From: Dechloromonas sp. TW-R-39-2
Lineage (GTDB): Bacteria; Pseudomonadota; Gammaproteobacteria; Burkholderiales; Rhodocyclaceae
Assembly (NCBI RefSeq): GCF_016864195.1
Contig: NZ_CP045202.1
Coordinates: 496,001-560,000 of the forward strand
Direction: 5' to 3'
Length of the DNA stretch: 64,000 bases
In this document: one piece after another, positions 1 through 10,624 of the stretch
Layout: each line of letters begins with the position of its first letter
Numbering within the stretch: the stretch's first letter is position 1
Translations under genes and position numbers: made by a program
The notes under the pieces: model-generated
What the model was told of the DNA's origin: nothing
Databases searched by the model: none
Seen by the model: only the letters and a program-made list of their open reading frames with translations

Positions 1-1065
<1,065 letters not shown>

Positions 1066-1130
1066 TTGCCCAAACAAATGGGCGGGGCCGATGGTGCCAT
1101 AATTACGGACTTTTTTCACATTTGGTCGCT

Positions 1131-2594
1131 ATGTCCTGCTTTTCACTGATGGTCCAGGGGACCACGTCGGATGCCGGTAAATCCACGCTGGTCGCGGCTT
1201 TGTGCCGGATTCTCAAGCGCCGCGGGATCAATGTCGCGCCGTTCAAGCCGCAGAACATGGCGCTCAATTCGGCGGTCACCGTCGACGGTGGTGAAATCGG
1301 CCGGGCCCAGGCGCTGCAGGCACTGGCCTGTGGCCTGTTGCCGCATACCGATTTCAACCCGGTGCTGCTCAAGCCGACGACCGACAAGAAGTCGCAGGTC
1401 ATCATCCACGGCAAAGTGGCGATGGACCTCAATGCGCGCGACTACCAGGAATACAAGCCACGGGCGATGCAGGCCGTTTTGGCCTCCTGGGGGCGGTTGA
1501 CCGCGCAATACGACGCAGTGATGGTCGAAGGGGCCGGATCGCCGGCCGAAATCAACCTGCGGGCGCGCGACATTGCCAACATGGGCTTTGCCGAGGCGGT
1601 CGATTGTCCGGTGATCATCGTTGCCGACATTGACCGGGGCGGCGTTTTCGCGCATCTGGTCGGTACGCTCGAATTGCTTTCGCCGTCCGAGCAGAACCGG
1701 GTCAAGGGTTTCGTGATCAACCGTTTTCGCGGCGATATTTCGTTGCTTGAATCCGGCCTGACCTGGCTCGAAGAACGCACCGGCAAGCCGGTGCTCGGCG
1801 TGCTGCCCTACCTGCACGGCCTGATGCTCGATGCTGAAGATGCGATTGCCACCGCTGCGGTCGACGGTAAAAAAACGGCCCGATTGAAAGTGGTCGCCCC
1901 GGCTTATCCGCGCGTTTCCAATCACAACGATCTCGATCCGCTGCGCCTGCATCCGGAGGTCGATTTCCAATGGATCGGCCCAGGCGAAACGCCGCCGGCC
2001 GCCGACCTGATCGTCCTGCCCGGCTCCAAGGCCGTGCGGGCCGACATCGATTGGCTGCGCCAGCAAGGCTGGGCGACGGCGATCCAGAAACATCTGCGTT
2101 ACGGTGGCAAGGTCGTCGGCCTGTGCGGCGGCTACCAGATGCTCGGGCGGATGATTCACGATCCGCTGGGTCTGGAAGGCCAGCCGGGCAGCACACCGGG
2201 GCTGGCGGCGCTCGATCTGGAAACGACGCTGGAAACCGAGAAACAGTTGCGCAATGTCAGCGGCCATCTTGCCTTGCCGGGCAATCCGGCGATGACCGGT
2301 TACGAAATTCACCTGGGTGTGACACGCGGCGATGGTCTGGGGCAGGCAGCGGTACAACTGGCCGATGGCCGGACGGACGGGGCGGTTTCAGCCGACAACC
2401 AGGTCTTTGCCACTTATTGTCATGGCGTTTTCGATCATCCCGAGGCGTTGACCGCGCTACTCGCCTGGGCCGGCTTGCAGGAAAGTGGGCAGGTCGATTT
2501 TGCCGCCCGGCGTGAAGCCGACCTCGACCGACTGGCCGATTCGGTCGAAACCGCGCTCGACTGGGAAAAAATGGCGACTTTCCTGCCGCTGTAA
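1131..2594 (+). CDS. cobQ: Cobyric acid synthase CobQ/CbiP
   Basis: A 487-residue, two-domain glutamine amidotransferase that amidates side chains of adenosylcobyrinic acid diamide to give cobyric acid. The N-terminal dethiobiotin-synthetase-like ATPase is visible as [13 protein letters not shown], with [12 protein letters not shown] and [12 protein letters not shown] following. The C-terminal class I amidotransferase has the nucleophile in [10 protein letters not shown] (about residue 332) and the histidine in [12 protein letters not shown]. The chosen ATG leaves six residues before the P-loop block; the frame is open further upstream into the opposite-strand riboswitch. It is divergent from bluB, with no obvious riboswitch on its own strand. 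Confidence 0.94.
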   Translation: MSCFSLMVQGTTSDAGKSTLVAALCRILKRRGINVAPFKPQNMALNSAVTVDGGEIGRAQALQALACGLLPHTDFNPVLLKPTTDKKSQVIIHGKVAMDLNARDYQEYKPRAMQAVLASWGRLTAQYDAVMVEGAGSPAEINLRARDIANMGFAEAVDCPVIIVADIDRGGVFAHLVGTLELLSPSEQNRVKGFVINRFRGDISLLESGLTWLEERTGKPVLGVLPYLHGLMLDAEDAIATAAVDGKKTARLKVVAPAYPRVSNHNDLDPLRLHPEVDFQWIGPGETPPAADLIVLPGSKAVRADIDWLRQQGWATAIQKHLRYGGKVVGLCGGYQMLGRMIHDPLGLEGQPGSTPGLAALDLETTLETEKQLRNVSGHLALPGNPAMTGYEIHLGVTRGDGLGQAAVQLADGRTDGAVSADNQVFATYCHGVFDHPEALTALLAWAGLQESGQVDFAARREADLDRLADSVETALDWEKMATFLPL

Positions 2595-2616
2595 GGCGCG
2601 ATGGCCGGGCTTTGCC

Positions 2617-3969
2617 TCAGCCGGCCGGCTTGGGCTCTTCGTGGTGAATCCGCTTGAGCGCGACCTGGCGCTGGATCTCGCGGAAATCCATTTCCCGGCC
2701 GTGCAGTGCGTAATGTTTGCGGATGCTGCCGAACACCTTCTTGGCATCCGGGCTGCTCATCAGCTCTTCGGTATGGCGGTCGGCCAGTTCTCGATCGCCG
2801 ACCGAGAGCGCCGCACGCATCACATCGAGTCGTACCGTGGCGGTGAGTTCGGTGGCGAGCAAAGCCGGGCGCAGACCGGCAAAACGCTTCTTGCCGCGAT
2901 CCGGCGAAGCCAGCGCGAGCAGTGAAGCATAGCTGCCCTGTTCGTTGAGGCTCAGGTTCTGCAATTCCGATTCGCGAATGCCAACCAGCACTTTCTCGGC
3001 GGTGATCAGGTCGCCGGCATCGACATAGCTGCGCGCCAGGGTCAGTTGGTCGTCGGCTGAAACGGCGCCGGGCATGGTGTCGTTGGCGATGACATCGGCC
3101 ATCGCCGCCCGAGCCGCCTCGCTGTCGCCGTTGAGCGTTGCCGCCTCGGCCAGCAGGCGCTTGCGGACATAGTTGCGCGGGGTTTTTTTGGCCACCTCAT
3201 CGAGCACCTTCTGGGCTTCCTCGTGTTCGCCCTGGGCCATGCAGATGCTGGCCTTGATGTCCGAGGCATCGAAAAAATGCGGTGTACCGGCGACGACGCG
3301 ATCAATTTCCTCGCGCGCTTCGGTCAGCCGATTCTGTTGGTGCAGCGAGCGCGCCACGCCAGCTCTGGCCCAGGGGAAATCGTAATTTTCCAGAATACGG
3401 CGATAAGCCGTTTCGGCCGAGCTTGAATCACCGGTGGCGAGCAGCACTTCGGCTTGCTGGCGAAGAATTTCGAAACGGTAGGGGCGGCCAGCTTCGCTAT
3501 CGCGCTGCGCAGCCAGGATAGCCAGTGCTTTTTGGTATTCCTGCTGGCGTTTTTCCCGGTAATACGCGGCGAAAAAATCCTTTTTCTGAACAATTCGATT
3601 GAGCCGCAAGAGCAGTTTGTCGGGCGAAAAAGGTTTGATGATGTAGTCGTCGGGAACCAGTTCAACCGCAGAAACCACCTGCTCGTAGGATTGTTCGCCG
3701 GTCACCATCATGAAAATGGTTTCGTCCGGCAACAGGTTGAAGCGGCGCAATTCTTCGAGCAATTGCTGGCCGGAGCGTCCTTCGCCGAGGATGTAGTCGC
3801 AGAGGATGATGTCCGGTACGTTGTTGCGGATGCGGTAGATCGCATCCTGGTAATTCGAGGCGAATTCGACGGCAAAGGCACCGACCGTCTGGGCGATGCT
3901 GCGCAGCGCATCGCGGGCCAGCGGCTGGTCGTCGATGACGAGAAAACGCTTTTTGCTGTAATCGCTCAT
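2617..3969 (-). CDS. Response regulator: receiver domain plus TPR-like helical repeats
   Basis: 450 residues. The N-terminal CheY-like receiver (about 8-125) has the acidic pair D13/D14, phosphoacceptor D58 in ILCDYIL, T90 and K112 in IIKPF, so it should be phosphorylatable. The remaining roughly 300 residues are alpha-helical with TPR-like units and no DNA-binding domain, which suggests output by protein contact. The start codon directly follows the stop of the upstream kinase gene (TAG-ATG), so the two are cotranscribed. Partner and physiological role are unknown. The pair sits between cobQ and cobU without evident link to cobalamin. Confidence 0.82.
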   Translation of the reverse strand: MSDYSKKRFLVIDDQPLARDALRSIAQTVGAFAVEFASNYQDAIYRIRNNVPDIILCDYILGEGRSGQQLLEELRRFNLLPDETIFMMVTGEQSYEQVVSAVELVPDDYIIKPFSPDKLLLRLNRIVQKKDFFAAYYREKRQQEYQKALAILAAQRDSEAGRPYRFEILRQQAEVLLATGDSSSAETAYRRILENYDFPWARAGVARSLHQQNRLTEAREEIDRVVAGTPHFFDASDIKASICMAQGEHEEAQKVLDEVAKKTPRNYVRKRLLAEAATLNGDSEAARAAMADVIANDTMPGAVSADDQLTLARSYVDAGDLITAEKVLVGIRESELQNLSLNEQGSYASLLALASPDRGKKRFAGLRPALLATELTATVRLDVMRAALSVGDRELADRHTEELMSSPDAKKVFGSIRKHYALHGREMDFREIQRQVALKRIHHEEPKPAG

Positions 3970-4578
3970 CTACGGAATGAGCAACTCAAAACGTGCGCCG
4001 CCCAGCCTGCTGTCGTTGCTCAGGCGCAAGCTGCCATGCCGCTCCTGCCGGGCATGCAGCCGGGCCAGCCGTTCGGCCAGCAGCAGGCCGGTACCGCTGG
4101 AAGGTGGGAAATGGGCAAAGCCGGGGCCGTCGTCTTCGACCGAAAAGCGCAGGCCATCGCTGCATTCGCTGGCGGTCAGGCATACTTGGCTGCGGGCAAA
4201 GCGGCCGGCATTTTGCACTGCGTTGCCGAGCATGTCGGCGATCAGGTCACGGTCCAGCGGCCAGGCGTCTGGTGCCTGGCAATCGATGTTCAGGGTGATG
4301 CCGTTGGCGGCGAGGTGGGCTTTCTGGGCCAGCCCGACTTCGGCACAAAGATCGCCGATGATGGTCGGTACGATGGCCAGTTGGGCACCGTGGCGGAGCA
4401 GCCGGTAGCTGGCGAGTGTCCGCGACAGGCGCTCGGCGGCCGCTTCGATGGCGTAACGCGCCTCGCCGAGGTCGATGCGATGTTCGGCTTCGCGGGCGGC
4501 AATCAGCGCTTCGGCGACGAACAGCTGATTTTTGGTGTCGTGGATGCCGGAGGCCAGAATGTCGAGCAAGCGCTGCAT
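3970..4578 (-). CDS. Small soluble histidine-kinase-like protein
   Basis: 202 residues with no membrane segment or sensor domain. A short dimerisation/phosphoacceptor helix carries GIHDTKNQL (H13). It is followed by an HATPase_c fold with N-box DMLGNAVQNA, G1 motif VEDDGPGF and a G2-like SGTGLLLAERL. The N-terminus therefore acts as both H-box and start of the protein. A strong GGAGGAA ribosome binding site precedes the ATG at 4578. It is coupled to the receiver-TPR gene, its likely phosphotransfer partner. The input signal cannot be inferred. Confidence 0.78.
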   Translation of the reverse strand: MQRLLDILASGIHDTKNQLFVAEALIAAREAEHRIDLGEARYAIEAAAERLSRTLASYRLLRHGAQLAIVPTIIGDLCAEVGLAQKAHLAANGITLNIDCQAPDAWPLDRDLIADMLGNAVQNAGRFARSQVCLTASECSDGLRFSVEDDGPGFAHFPPSSGTGLLLAERLARLHARQERHGSLRLSNDSRLGGARFELLIP

Positions 4579-4613
4579 GGTTCCTCCGAAGCATCAAAGA
4601 GTGAAGAATAACC

Positions 4614-5159
4614 CTACTTTAGTGATAGTGGCAGTCCGGCTGCAACCAATGTGACGCGGTCGCAAACAGCGGCAACGCGTTGGTTGAGGCGTCCCTGTTC
4701 ATCGGCGAACAGTCGGGAAACCGGATGCATCGGCACGATGCCCCAGCCAACTTCGTTGGAGACGAGAATGATGCGCCCGGGCAGGTCCGGCAGGCATTCG
4801 ATCAGGCTGGCTGTTTCGCCATCGAACAGCGGACAGTCGATGGCCTGGCCGGCTTCGGCCTGAGTGCCAGCCTGGCCGGCAAAAAGCAGGTTGGAAAGCC
4901 ATAGTGTCAGGCAGTCGACCAGGATGCAGGTATCCGGTGCTGCCAGCTCGCGCAAACGGCTTGCCAGGTGAAGGGTTTCTTCGGCACAACCCCATTCGGC
5001 CGGGCGACGGGCGCGGTGATGGGCGATGCGGCGCGACATTTCACCGTCACGGGGTTCAGCCGTGGCCAGGTAGACGACCTTGAGGCCCGATTCGGCTGCC
5101 CGTTTTTCGGCGAGAATGCTTTTGCCCGAACGGGCGCCACCAAGAATGAGTTCTTTCAT
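4614..5159 (-). CDS. cobU: Adenosylcobinamide kinase / adenosylcobinamide-phosphate guanylyltransferase CobU/CobP
   Basis: 181 residues, usual for CobU, the bifunctional enzyme that makes AdoCbi-GDP for nucleotide-loop assembly. The P-loop GGARSGKS is at the very N-terminus, followed by VYLATAEPRDGEM, the conserved RIAHHRARRP, LVDCLTLWLSNLL and LVSNEVGWGIVP. The ATG at 5159 is the only start giving the correct N-terminus; the longer open frame runs antisense through the cobT riboswitch. It is divergent from cobT. Confidence 0.95.
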   Translation of the reverse strand: MKELILGGARSGKSILAEKRAAESGLKVVYLATAEPRDGEMSRRIAHHRARRPAEWGCAEETLHLASRLRELAAPDTCILVDCLTLWLSNLLFAGQAGTQAEAGQAIDCPLFDGETASLIECLPDLPGRIILVSNEVGWGIVPMHPVSRLFADEQGRLNQRVAAVCDRVTLVAAGLPLSLK

Positions 5160-5177
5160 GGTTGGCACTTTAGGTGA

Positions 5178-5206
5178 TTGCGCCGGGTCGCCGCAAGCCG
5201 GATAAT
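5178..5206 (+). promoter_or_regulatory. Candidate sigma70 promoter for the cobT riboswitch transcript
   Basis: TTGCGC (5178-5183), a 17-base spacer and GATAAT (5201-5206) would start transcription near 5213, exactly at the 5' edge of the cobalamin aptamer. The spacing and position support it; it is not experimentally known. Confidence 0.6.
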
Positions 5207-5210
5207 TCCG

Positions 5211-5363
5211 CCCGATTCGATGTAACGGAACACGGTGCAATTCCGTGGCGGGCCCGCCGCTGTAATCGGGGACGGATGTCGCGACAAACCACTGCCTATG
5301 GGGAAACAGACCCGGCGGGAAGGTGCGGCAAACGGCTGATCCGAGAGCCAGAAGACGTATCGA
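5211..5363 (+). promoter_or_regulatory. Cobalamin riboswitch upstream of cobT
   Basis: The plus strand shows ACGGTGCAATTCCGTGG, CGCCGCTGTAATCGGGGACG, a B12-box variant around 5288-5294 (ACCACTG), GGCGGGAAGGTGCGG and the terminal AGCCAGAAGACG in canonical aptamer order. About 100 bases separate it from the cobT ATG, enough for an expression platform. It probably controls cobT-cobS and perhaps the genes downstream. Confidence 0.92.
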
Positions 5364-5461
5364 GTCAGTTTGGGCTGGAAGCCTGTGGACAGGGCTTCGT
5401 GGCGACGTTTTTGCGAGCGTTGCCGCGAGGCCCTTTTGCTTTTTCGAACAGAAAGAATCGG

Positions 5462-6511
5462 ATGCATTCAAAATTCAATATCACTCGCCCCGACCAGGGG
5501 CTGGCCGTTACGCTGCAACACAAAATCGACCAGAAAACCAAGCCGCTTGGCGCGCTTGGCCAGCTTGAAACGCTTGCCAGGAAAATCGGGCTGATCCAGC
5601 ACAGTCTGACGCCGCAGCTCACGCAGCCGCAGATGCTGGTTTTTGCCGGCGACCATGGTGCGGCCAAGGCCGGTGTGTCGGCTTTCCCGCAGGAAGTGAC
5701 CTGGCAGATGGTCGAAAATTTCCTGGCCGGCGGTGCGGCGATCAATGTTTTTTCCCGCCAGAACGGTATGGCGCTTTCCGTGGTCGACGCGGGGGTGGCC
5801 CATGAATTCGGCCGTCGTCCGGGTCTGATCGACGCCAAGGTCGCCGCCGGAACGGCCAGCTACATCGATGAGCCGGCAATGACCCTGGCGCAATGCGAAG
5901 TGGCGATTGCCAGCGGCGCCGAGATCGTGCGCGGTCTGGCGGCGGGCGGCTGCAATGTTGTTGGCTTCGGCGAAATGGGGATCGGCAACACGGCATCGGC
6001 GTCGCTGATTACACATTGTCTGACCGGGGTTTCGCTGGCCGAGGCGGTTGGCCGTGGCACCGGGCTGGACGATGCCGGCCTGGTTCGTAAACAGGCTTTG
6101 CTGGACAAGGCGCTGAGTCGTTACCGGGCCACCGGAGGCAGCGACGAAGCGCTCGCCGTGCTGGCCGAATTCGGGGGTTTCGAGATCGCCATGATGGTTG
6201 GCGCCATGCTGGCGGCGGCGGAAGCCAAAATGGTGTTGCTGATCGACGGCTTTATTGTCAGTTCGGCCGCGTTGACCGCAGCAAAGCTTTTCCCGGCATT
6301 CACCGATTACTGCATTTTCTGCCATCGCTCGGCCGAGCCAGGGCATCAGGCCCAACTGCGCGCAATGCAGGCCGAGCCTCTGCTTGATCTCGGCTTGCGG
6401 CTCGGCGAAGGTACCGGAGCGGCGCTGGCTTATCCGCTGGTCCGTGCGGCGCTGGCTTTCCTCAATGAAATGGCCAGTTTCGAGTCGGCCGGCGTGTCCG
6501 AGCAGGAATAA
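5462..6511 (+). CDS. cobT: Nicotinate-nucleotide:dimethylbenzimidazole phosphoribosyltransferase CobT
   Basis: 349 residues. It transfers ribose phosphate from nicotinate mononucleotide to DMB, the product of BluB, giving alpha-ribazole phosphate. Visible are [61 protein letters not shown] and the C-terminal [12 protein letters not shown] segment. The ATG at 5462 follows the riboswitch leader; the longer upstream frame overlaps the aptamer and is not coding. cobS starts six bases after its stop. Confidence 0.95.
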   Translation: MHSKFNITRPDQGLAVTLQHKIDQKTKPLGALGQLETLARKIGLIQHSLTPQLTQPQMLVFAGDHGAAKAGVSAFPQEVTWQMVENFLAGGAAINVFSRQNGMALSVVDAGVAHEFGRRPGLIDAKVAAGTASYIDEPAMTLAQCEVAIASGAEIVRGLAAGGCNVVGFGEMGIGNTASASLITHCLTGVSLAEAVGRGTGLDDAGLVRKQALLDKALSRYRATGGSDEALAVLAEFGGFEIAMMVGAMLAAAEAKMVLLIDGFIVSSAALTAAKLFPAFTDYCIFCHRSAEPGHQAQLRAMQAEPLLDLGLRLGEGTGAALAYPLVRAALAFLNEMASFESAGVSEQE

Positions 6512-6517
6512 GCCCCG

Positions 6518-7279
6518 ATGTTGAAGCGTGAGCTGGAATATTTTTTCGGGGCTATCCGTTTTTTCACCCGGCTGCCGGTACCCGGCTGGGTCGGGCATTC
6601 GGCGGAAGCACTGAATTCAGCAGCGCGCTATTTCCCTGCCGTCGGCCTGCTGGTCGGCGGCATCGGGGTGCTGGTTTATCTCGGGGCTGCCTTGTTCTGG
6701 CCCAAACCGGTGGCTGTCCTGCTGTCGATGGTGGCGACGATTTATGTGACCGGGGCTTTTCATGAGGATGGCCTGTCCGATACGGTCGATGGCCTGGGCG
6801 GCGGTTGGGAAAAGCAGCGCATTCTTGAAATCATGAAGGATTCGCGGGTCGGAAGTTATGGCGTGGTGGCGCTGGTTCTGGCCTTGTCTGGCAAATTCAC
6901 CCTGCTTGTCGCGCTGGACGATGCCCTGCTGCCTTGGGCTTTGCTGGCCGGGCATGCCATTTCACGCTTTTGCGCGACTTCCCTGCTGGCAAGCATGGAT
7001 TATGTCCGCGACGATGCGCTTTCCAAGGCCAGGCCGCTGGCAAATCGCCTTTCCTGGCCTATTTTGTTGATGGCCGCGGGGTTTGCCCTGCTGCCGTTGG
7101 CCGGGCTGCCGCCGGTCAAGGCGGTGGCCGGGTGTTTGCTCGCCGCGCTGGTGACGGCTTGGCTGTCACGGCTTTTCATGCGCTGGCTGGGCGGTTATAC
7201 CGGTGACTGTCTCGGTGCCACCCAGCAATTAAGTGAAATTGCGTTCTATCTTGGCTTGCTGGCGTTGTTGCCGGTCTGA
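6518..7279 (+). CDS. cobS: Adenosylcobinamide-GDP ribazoletransferase CobS
   Basis: 253-residue polytopic membrane protein that joins AdoCbi-GDP (from CobU) to alpha-ribazole. Family marks are the N-terminal FFGAIRFFTRLPVP, the GAFHEDGLSDTVDGLGGG acidic motif around residues 85-100, MKDSRVGSYG, and a late GYTGDCLGATQQ motif. Several hydrophobic helices alternate with these loops. It lies directly downstream of cobT. Confidence 0.95.
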   Translation: MLKRELEYFFGAIRFFTRLPVPGWVGHSAEALNSAARYFPAVGLLVGGIGVLVYLGAALFWPKPVAVLLSMVATIYVTGAFHEDGLSDTVDGLGGGWEKQRILEIMKDSRVGSYGVVALVLALSGKFTLLVALDDALLPWALLAGHAISRFCATSLLASMDYVRDDALSKARPLANRLSWPILLMAAGFALLPLAGLPPVKAVAGCLLAALVTAWLSRLFMRWLGGYTGDCLGATQQLSEIAFYLGLLALLPV

Positions 7280-7392
7280 GCGGAGGGTGATGTTTCATGC
7301 AATCGGCTTATGTCGTTCGGCTTTGCTGTTGTGCGACAATATGACGAAAGTTTTGTTAGTCGATCGTGATGTTCGGACAGGGCGGGTTTGGC

Positions 7393-7824
7393 ATGCATAA
7401 AAATTACGATGCGGTAGTGTGGGACCCTGCCATGAGCGTCGGGCAGCCGCGTCTGGATTACGACCACAAGCTGTTCATCGGTTTCTTCAATGAAATGATG
7501 GCGCACGCCGATGCCGACGTTCATTCAGAATTCATCTCCGGTTTTCTCGACAAATTCATGCGCTATGTAGGCGCTCATTTTGTTGAGGAAGAACGCTATA
7601 TGACCGATATTGCGTATCCCGGCGCCGAGGAGCATCGCCGTTTGCACAATGAAACGGTCGAGCAGCTGACGCATATTTTCGAACTGACCATTCTTGGCGA
7701 GCAGCGCGCCGTCAGCATGCTGGTCGACTTCATCGTGCAGGGTTACGAACATCATCTGCTGGTCGAGGACCGCAAACTGGCCGAGTTCGTTCGTCTTCGT
7801 TCGCAGCCGATCCGCTACGCCTGA
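7393..7824 (+). CDS. Bacteriohemerythrin
   Basis: 143-residue single-domain hemerythrin. The diiron ligand pattern is complete: the domain opens WDPAMSVGQPRLDYDHK, followed by HFVEEERYM (HxxxE), HRRLHN (HxxxH) and HHLLVED (HxxxxD). Such proteins bind O2 for storage, delivery or sensing. The frame is open nine codons further upstream with a GTG, but the domain fits a start at 7393. It lies between cobS and cobC, 113 bases after cobS, so it may have its own promoter. A role in O2 supply for nearby O2-dependent steps such as BluB would be speculation. Confidence 0.9.
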   Translation: MHKNYDAVVWDPAMSVGQPRLDYDHKLFIGFFNEMMAHADADVHSEFISGFLDKFMRYVGAHFVEEERYMTDIAYPGAEEHRRLHNETVEQLTHIFELTILGEQRAVSMLVDFIVQGYEHHLLVEDRKLAEFVRLRSQPIRYA

Positions 7825-7847
7825 ACCGTGAAGTTTGCGTTGCCGGG

Positions 7848-8360
7848 ATGATTCTTCACCTCGTTCGTCATCCGCGGCCACGGGTCGAGGCCGGCATTTG
7901 CTACGGTCAACTCGATCTGGTGGCCGAAAATGTCGAGGCGGCCGCTGACGCCTTGCGTCCCCGCCTGCCGCCCGGTTTGCCCGTCTGGAGTAGCCCCTTG
8001 CAGCGTTGCCGGCATTTGGCCGAGGCACTGCATCCCGCGCCCCGGCTTGATGCGCGGCTGGCCGAAATGAATTTCGGTGCCTGGGAAGGTCGACCGTGGG
8101 ATGCCATCCCGCGTCAGCAGATCGATGACTGGGCGAGTGATGTGGCGCACTATGCGCCGCCTGGCGGCGAGTCGCCGCAGGCGCTGCAGGACAGGGCGCT
8201 CGACTTTGTCGCCAGCCTGAGCGAGCCTGAGGCCGTGCTTGTCACGCATGCCGGCGTGATTCGGGTGTTGCTGGCGTATTGGCGGAATTTGCCGCCGGAA
8301 CGCTGGAGTGAACTGGTTTTTGACTACGGATCGCTGACGACGGTCGACGTCCCCCGGTAA
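7848..8360 (+). CDS. cobC: Histidine phosphatase, probable alpha-ribazole phosphatase CobC
   Basis: 170-residue phosphoglycerate-mutase-like enzyme with the N-terminal catalytic LVRHPRP (here RHP, as in many CobC proteins), SSPLQRCRHLA, EMNFGAWEGRPWDAI and the second histidine in VLVTHAGVIRVLL. CobC dephosphorylates alpha-ribazole phosphate or adenosylcobalamin phosphate. The assignment within the broad family rests on the cobT-cobS neighbourhood and on motif details. Confidence 0.85.
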   Translation: MILHLVRHPRPRVEAGICYGQLDLVAENVEAAADALRPRLPPGLPVWSSPLQRCRHLAEALHPAPRLDARLAEMNFGAWEGRPWDAIPRQQIDDWASDVAHYAPPGGESPQALQDRALDFVASLSEPEAVLVTHAGVIRVLLAYWRNLPPERWSELVFDYGSLTTVDVPR

Positions 8361-8369
8361 AATACCGGG

Positions 8370-9467
8370 ATGCAAATATTCAATCCTCTGGGCGATGCCG
8401 TGCCGCTCGGCGAAGTTCGTCGGGCACTGGTTATCAAGCTGCGCCATCACGGCGATGTGCTGGTCAGTTCGCCGGTATTTTCGGTGCTCAAGGCGCATGC
8501 GCCGCAGGTCGAGATCGATGCGCTGGTTTATGCCGATACGGCCGAGATGGTGACCTTGCATCCGGCAATCGCGCGAGTTCACACCATCGACCGCAAATGG
8601 AAGAAACTCGGCATCGTCGGTCAGAGCAAGGCCGAACTGGCGCTCTACAACGCGCTCAAATCCCGTGGTTACGACCTGATCATCCACCTGACCGAACATT
8701 GGCGCGGCGCCTGGCTGTGCCGCCTGCTCAAGCCGCGCTGGTCGGTCGGGCCGTCGGTCGGCGGGCGCAGCAAGCGCTGGAAGCAGAGTTTTACCCATCT
8801 CCAGACGGCACCGCGCAATGCTTTTCGCCATATGGTCGAGGCCAATCTCGACGCCCTGCGCCGGATCGGCATTCAGCCAGCCCCTGAAGAACGACGCATG
8901 TGCCTCATTCCGGGGCTGGCGGCTGAAGCCAGTGTGGCGGCGCATTTGCAGGGATTCGGCCTGAAGGGTGGCGATTTCATCCACATTCACCCGGCCTCGC
9001 GCTGGTTTTTCAAATGCTGGCCGGTTGACCGCATGGTTGCACTGATTACCCGTCTGCAGGTCGAGGGTCATGCGGTGGTGTTGACCGCAGCGCCGAGCAA
9101 GGATGAACAGACCATGCTCGATGCGATCCAGGCCGGGCTGGCGCAGCCGGCTTTCAGCCTGTCCGGCGTGCTTTCGCTCAAGGAGCTGGCGGCGCTGACC
9201 CAGGCTGCGAAGCTGTTCATCGGCGTCGATTCGGCGCCGATGCACATTGCCGCAGCCGTGGGCACACCAACCGTCGCGCTGTTTGGTCCTTCCGGCGACA
9301 AGCAGTGGGGGCCGTGGGGCATTCCCTTCCGTGTTGTCAGCAGCACCCAGCATCCCTGTCGGCCATGCGGTATCGATGGCTGTGGCGGCGGCAAGCTCAG
9401 CGATTGCCTGGTCAGCCTGGGGGCGGATGAAGTGCTGGCGGCAGCTCACGAATTGCTCGCGCTGTGA
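8370..9467 (+). CDS. GT9 lipopolysaccharide heptosyltransferase, WaaQ-like
   Basis: 365 residues, GT-B fold. The N-terminal VIKLRHHGDVLVSSPVFSVL and C-terminal GVDSAPMHIAAAVGTPTVALFGP blocks are typical of ADP-heptose:LPS heptosyltransferases, and the whole resembles the heptosyltransferase III (RfaQ/WaaQ) type. A cysteine-rich CRPCGIDGCGGG stretch near the end also occurs in this group. It starts nine bases after cobC and overlaps the next gene (GTG within its stop), opening the glycan operon. The acceptor sugar is unknown. Confidence 0.85.
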   Translation: MQIFNPLGDAVPLGEVRRALVIKLRHHGDVLVSSPVFSVLKAHAPQVEIDALVYADTAEMVTLHPAIARVHTIDRKWKKLGIVGQSKAELALYNALKSRGYDLIIHLTEHWRGAWLCRLLKPRWSVGPSVGGRSKRWKQSFTHLQTAPRNAFRHMVEANLDALRRIGIQPAPEERRMCLIPGLAAEASVAAHLQGFGLKGGDFIHIHPASRWFFKCWPVDRMVALITRLQVEGHAVVLTAAPSKDEQTMLDAIQAGLAQPAFSLSGVLSLKELAALTQAAKLFIGVDSAPMHIAAAVGTPTVALFGPSGDKQWGPWGIPFRVVSSTQHPCRPCGIDGCGGGKLSDCLVSLGADEVLAAAHELLAL

Positions 9468-10624
9468 AGATTGCCATCGTTCGTCAACGTTACAACCCGT
9501 TTGGCGGGGCCGAGCGCTTTGTCGAACGGGCCTTGGCGGCGCTGGCGGCCGAAGGGGCGGAAGTCACGCTGATCACGCGCAGTTGGGATGGCGCACCACG
9601 CGAAGGATTTCGCCAGGTGACCTGCGACCCGGCGTATTCCCGCTTGCTGGGCGGACGGGCGGCGCGCGACCGCAGTTTCGCAGCAGCGGCGCAGCGCGAG
9701 ATGGCGGCGGGGGGATTCGATATCACCCAGTCGCACGAGCGCGTTCCCGGCTGCATGATCTTTCGGGCCGGCGATGGCGTGCATGCCGCATGGCTGGTTC
9801 ATCGGGCGCGAATCCTCGGGCCACTGCAGCGCCTGATACAGCGTTTTTCGCCGTATCACCGTTATGTTTGCGCGACGGAACGGGCGATGTTCGAACATCC
9901 GGCCTTGCGCAGCGTGATCTGCAATTCGCAGATGGTGGCCGATGAAATCAGCCGTTTTTACGGCATCGACCGCAGCAAGCTCGCCGTGATCTACAACGGT
10001 GTCGATACCGCCGTCTTCCATCCCGGGCTGGCTGACGAATTCCGCAGCGCGACCCGCGCCGCAGCCGGCATTCCGCCGGATGCACCGGTTCTGCTTTTTG
10101 TCGGCAGCGGTTTTGAACGCAAGGGTGTGCCGCAACTGCTGCGCGCCTTCGCCGCGACGCGCAATCCGGCGGCGCATCTGGTCATCGTCGGTGCCGACCG
10201 CAAGCTCAAGGCCATGCGGGCGCTGGCCGCATCGCTCGGGCTGGGCGGTCGGGCCCACTTCACCGGGCCGCTCAAGGATGTTCGCCCGTGGTACGGCGCA
10301 GCCGACGGTTTTGTCCTGCCGACGCTGTACGACCCCTGTCCGAATGCGGCGCTTGAGGCGCTGGCCTGCGGCTTGCCGATTGTCACCTCGACAACCTGTG
10401 GCGCTCAGGAGTGGGTGCAGGCCGGCGTGAATGGCTGGGTGGTCGATGCCGTTGATCGGGCCGAACTGGCTGCCCGACTCGACGACCTGTGCGCATTGGC
10501 CGGCGATCAGGCAGCGCGTGCGGCGGCCCGAGCCAGTGTCGAGGCCCTGACATTGCCGGCGATGGCCGACCGGCTGCTCGCCCTTTACCGTTCGCTCAGT
10601 CCCGCTCCGGTCGGGCAGGTATAA
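9464..10624 (+). CDS. waaG: GT4 glycosyltransferase, WaaG-like (LPS core glucosyltransferase)
   Basis: 386 residues. The start VRQRYNPFGGAERFVERAL and the segment RAGDGVHAAWL are close to WaaG (UDP-glucose:heptose I alpha-1,3-glucosyltransferase). CNSQMVADEISRFYGI, the phosphate-binding VIYNGVDTAVF, FVGSGFERKGVPQLL and the C-terminal E-x7-E nucleotide-sugar motif in PNAALEALACGLPIV are all present. It starts with GTG, overlapping the previous stop by four bases. The sugar specificity is inferred from family resemblance. Confidence 0.8.
   Translation: MKIAIVRQRYNPFGGAERFVERALAALAAEGAEVTLITRSWDGAPREGFRQVTCDPAYSRLLGGRAARDRSFAAAAQREMAAGGFDITQSHERVPGCMIFRAGDGVHAAWLVHRARILGPLQRLIQRFSPYHRYVCATERAMFEHPALRSVICNSQMVADEISRFYGIDRSKLAVIYNGVDTAVFHPGLADEFRSATRAAAGIPPDAPVLLFVGSGFERKGVPQLLRAFAATRNPAAHLVIVGADRKLKAMRALAASLGLGGRAHFTGPLKDVRPWYGAADGFVLPTLYDPCPNAALEALACGLPIVTSTTCGAQEWVQAGVNGWVVDAVDRAELAARLDDLCALAGDQAARAAARASVEALTLPAMADRLLALYRSLSPAPVGQV

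Noticed and set aside
5160-5471. Extension of cobU upstream of 5159 and of cobT upstream of 5462.
   Set aside because: Both extensions run through the cobalamin riboswitch; the family N-termini start at 5159 and 5462.
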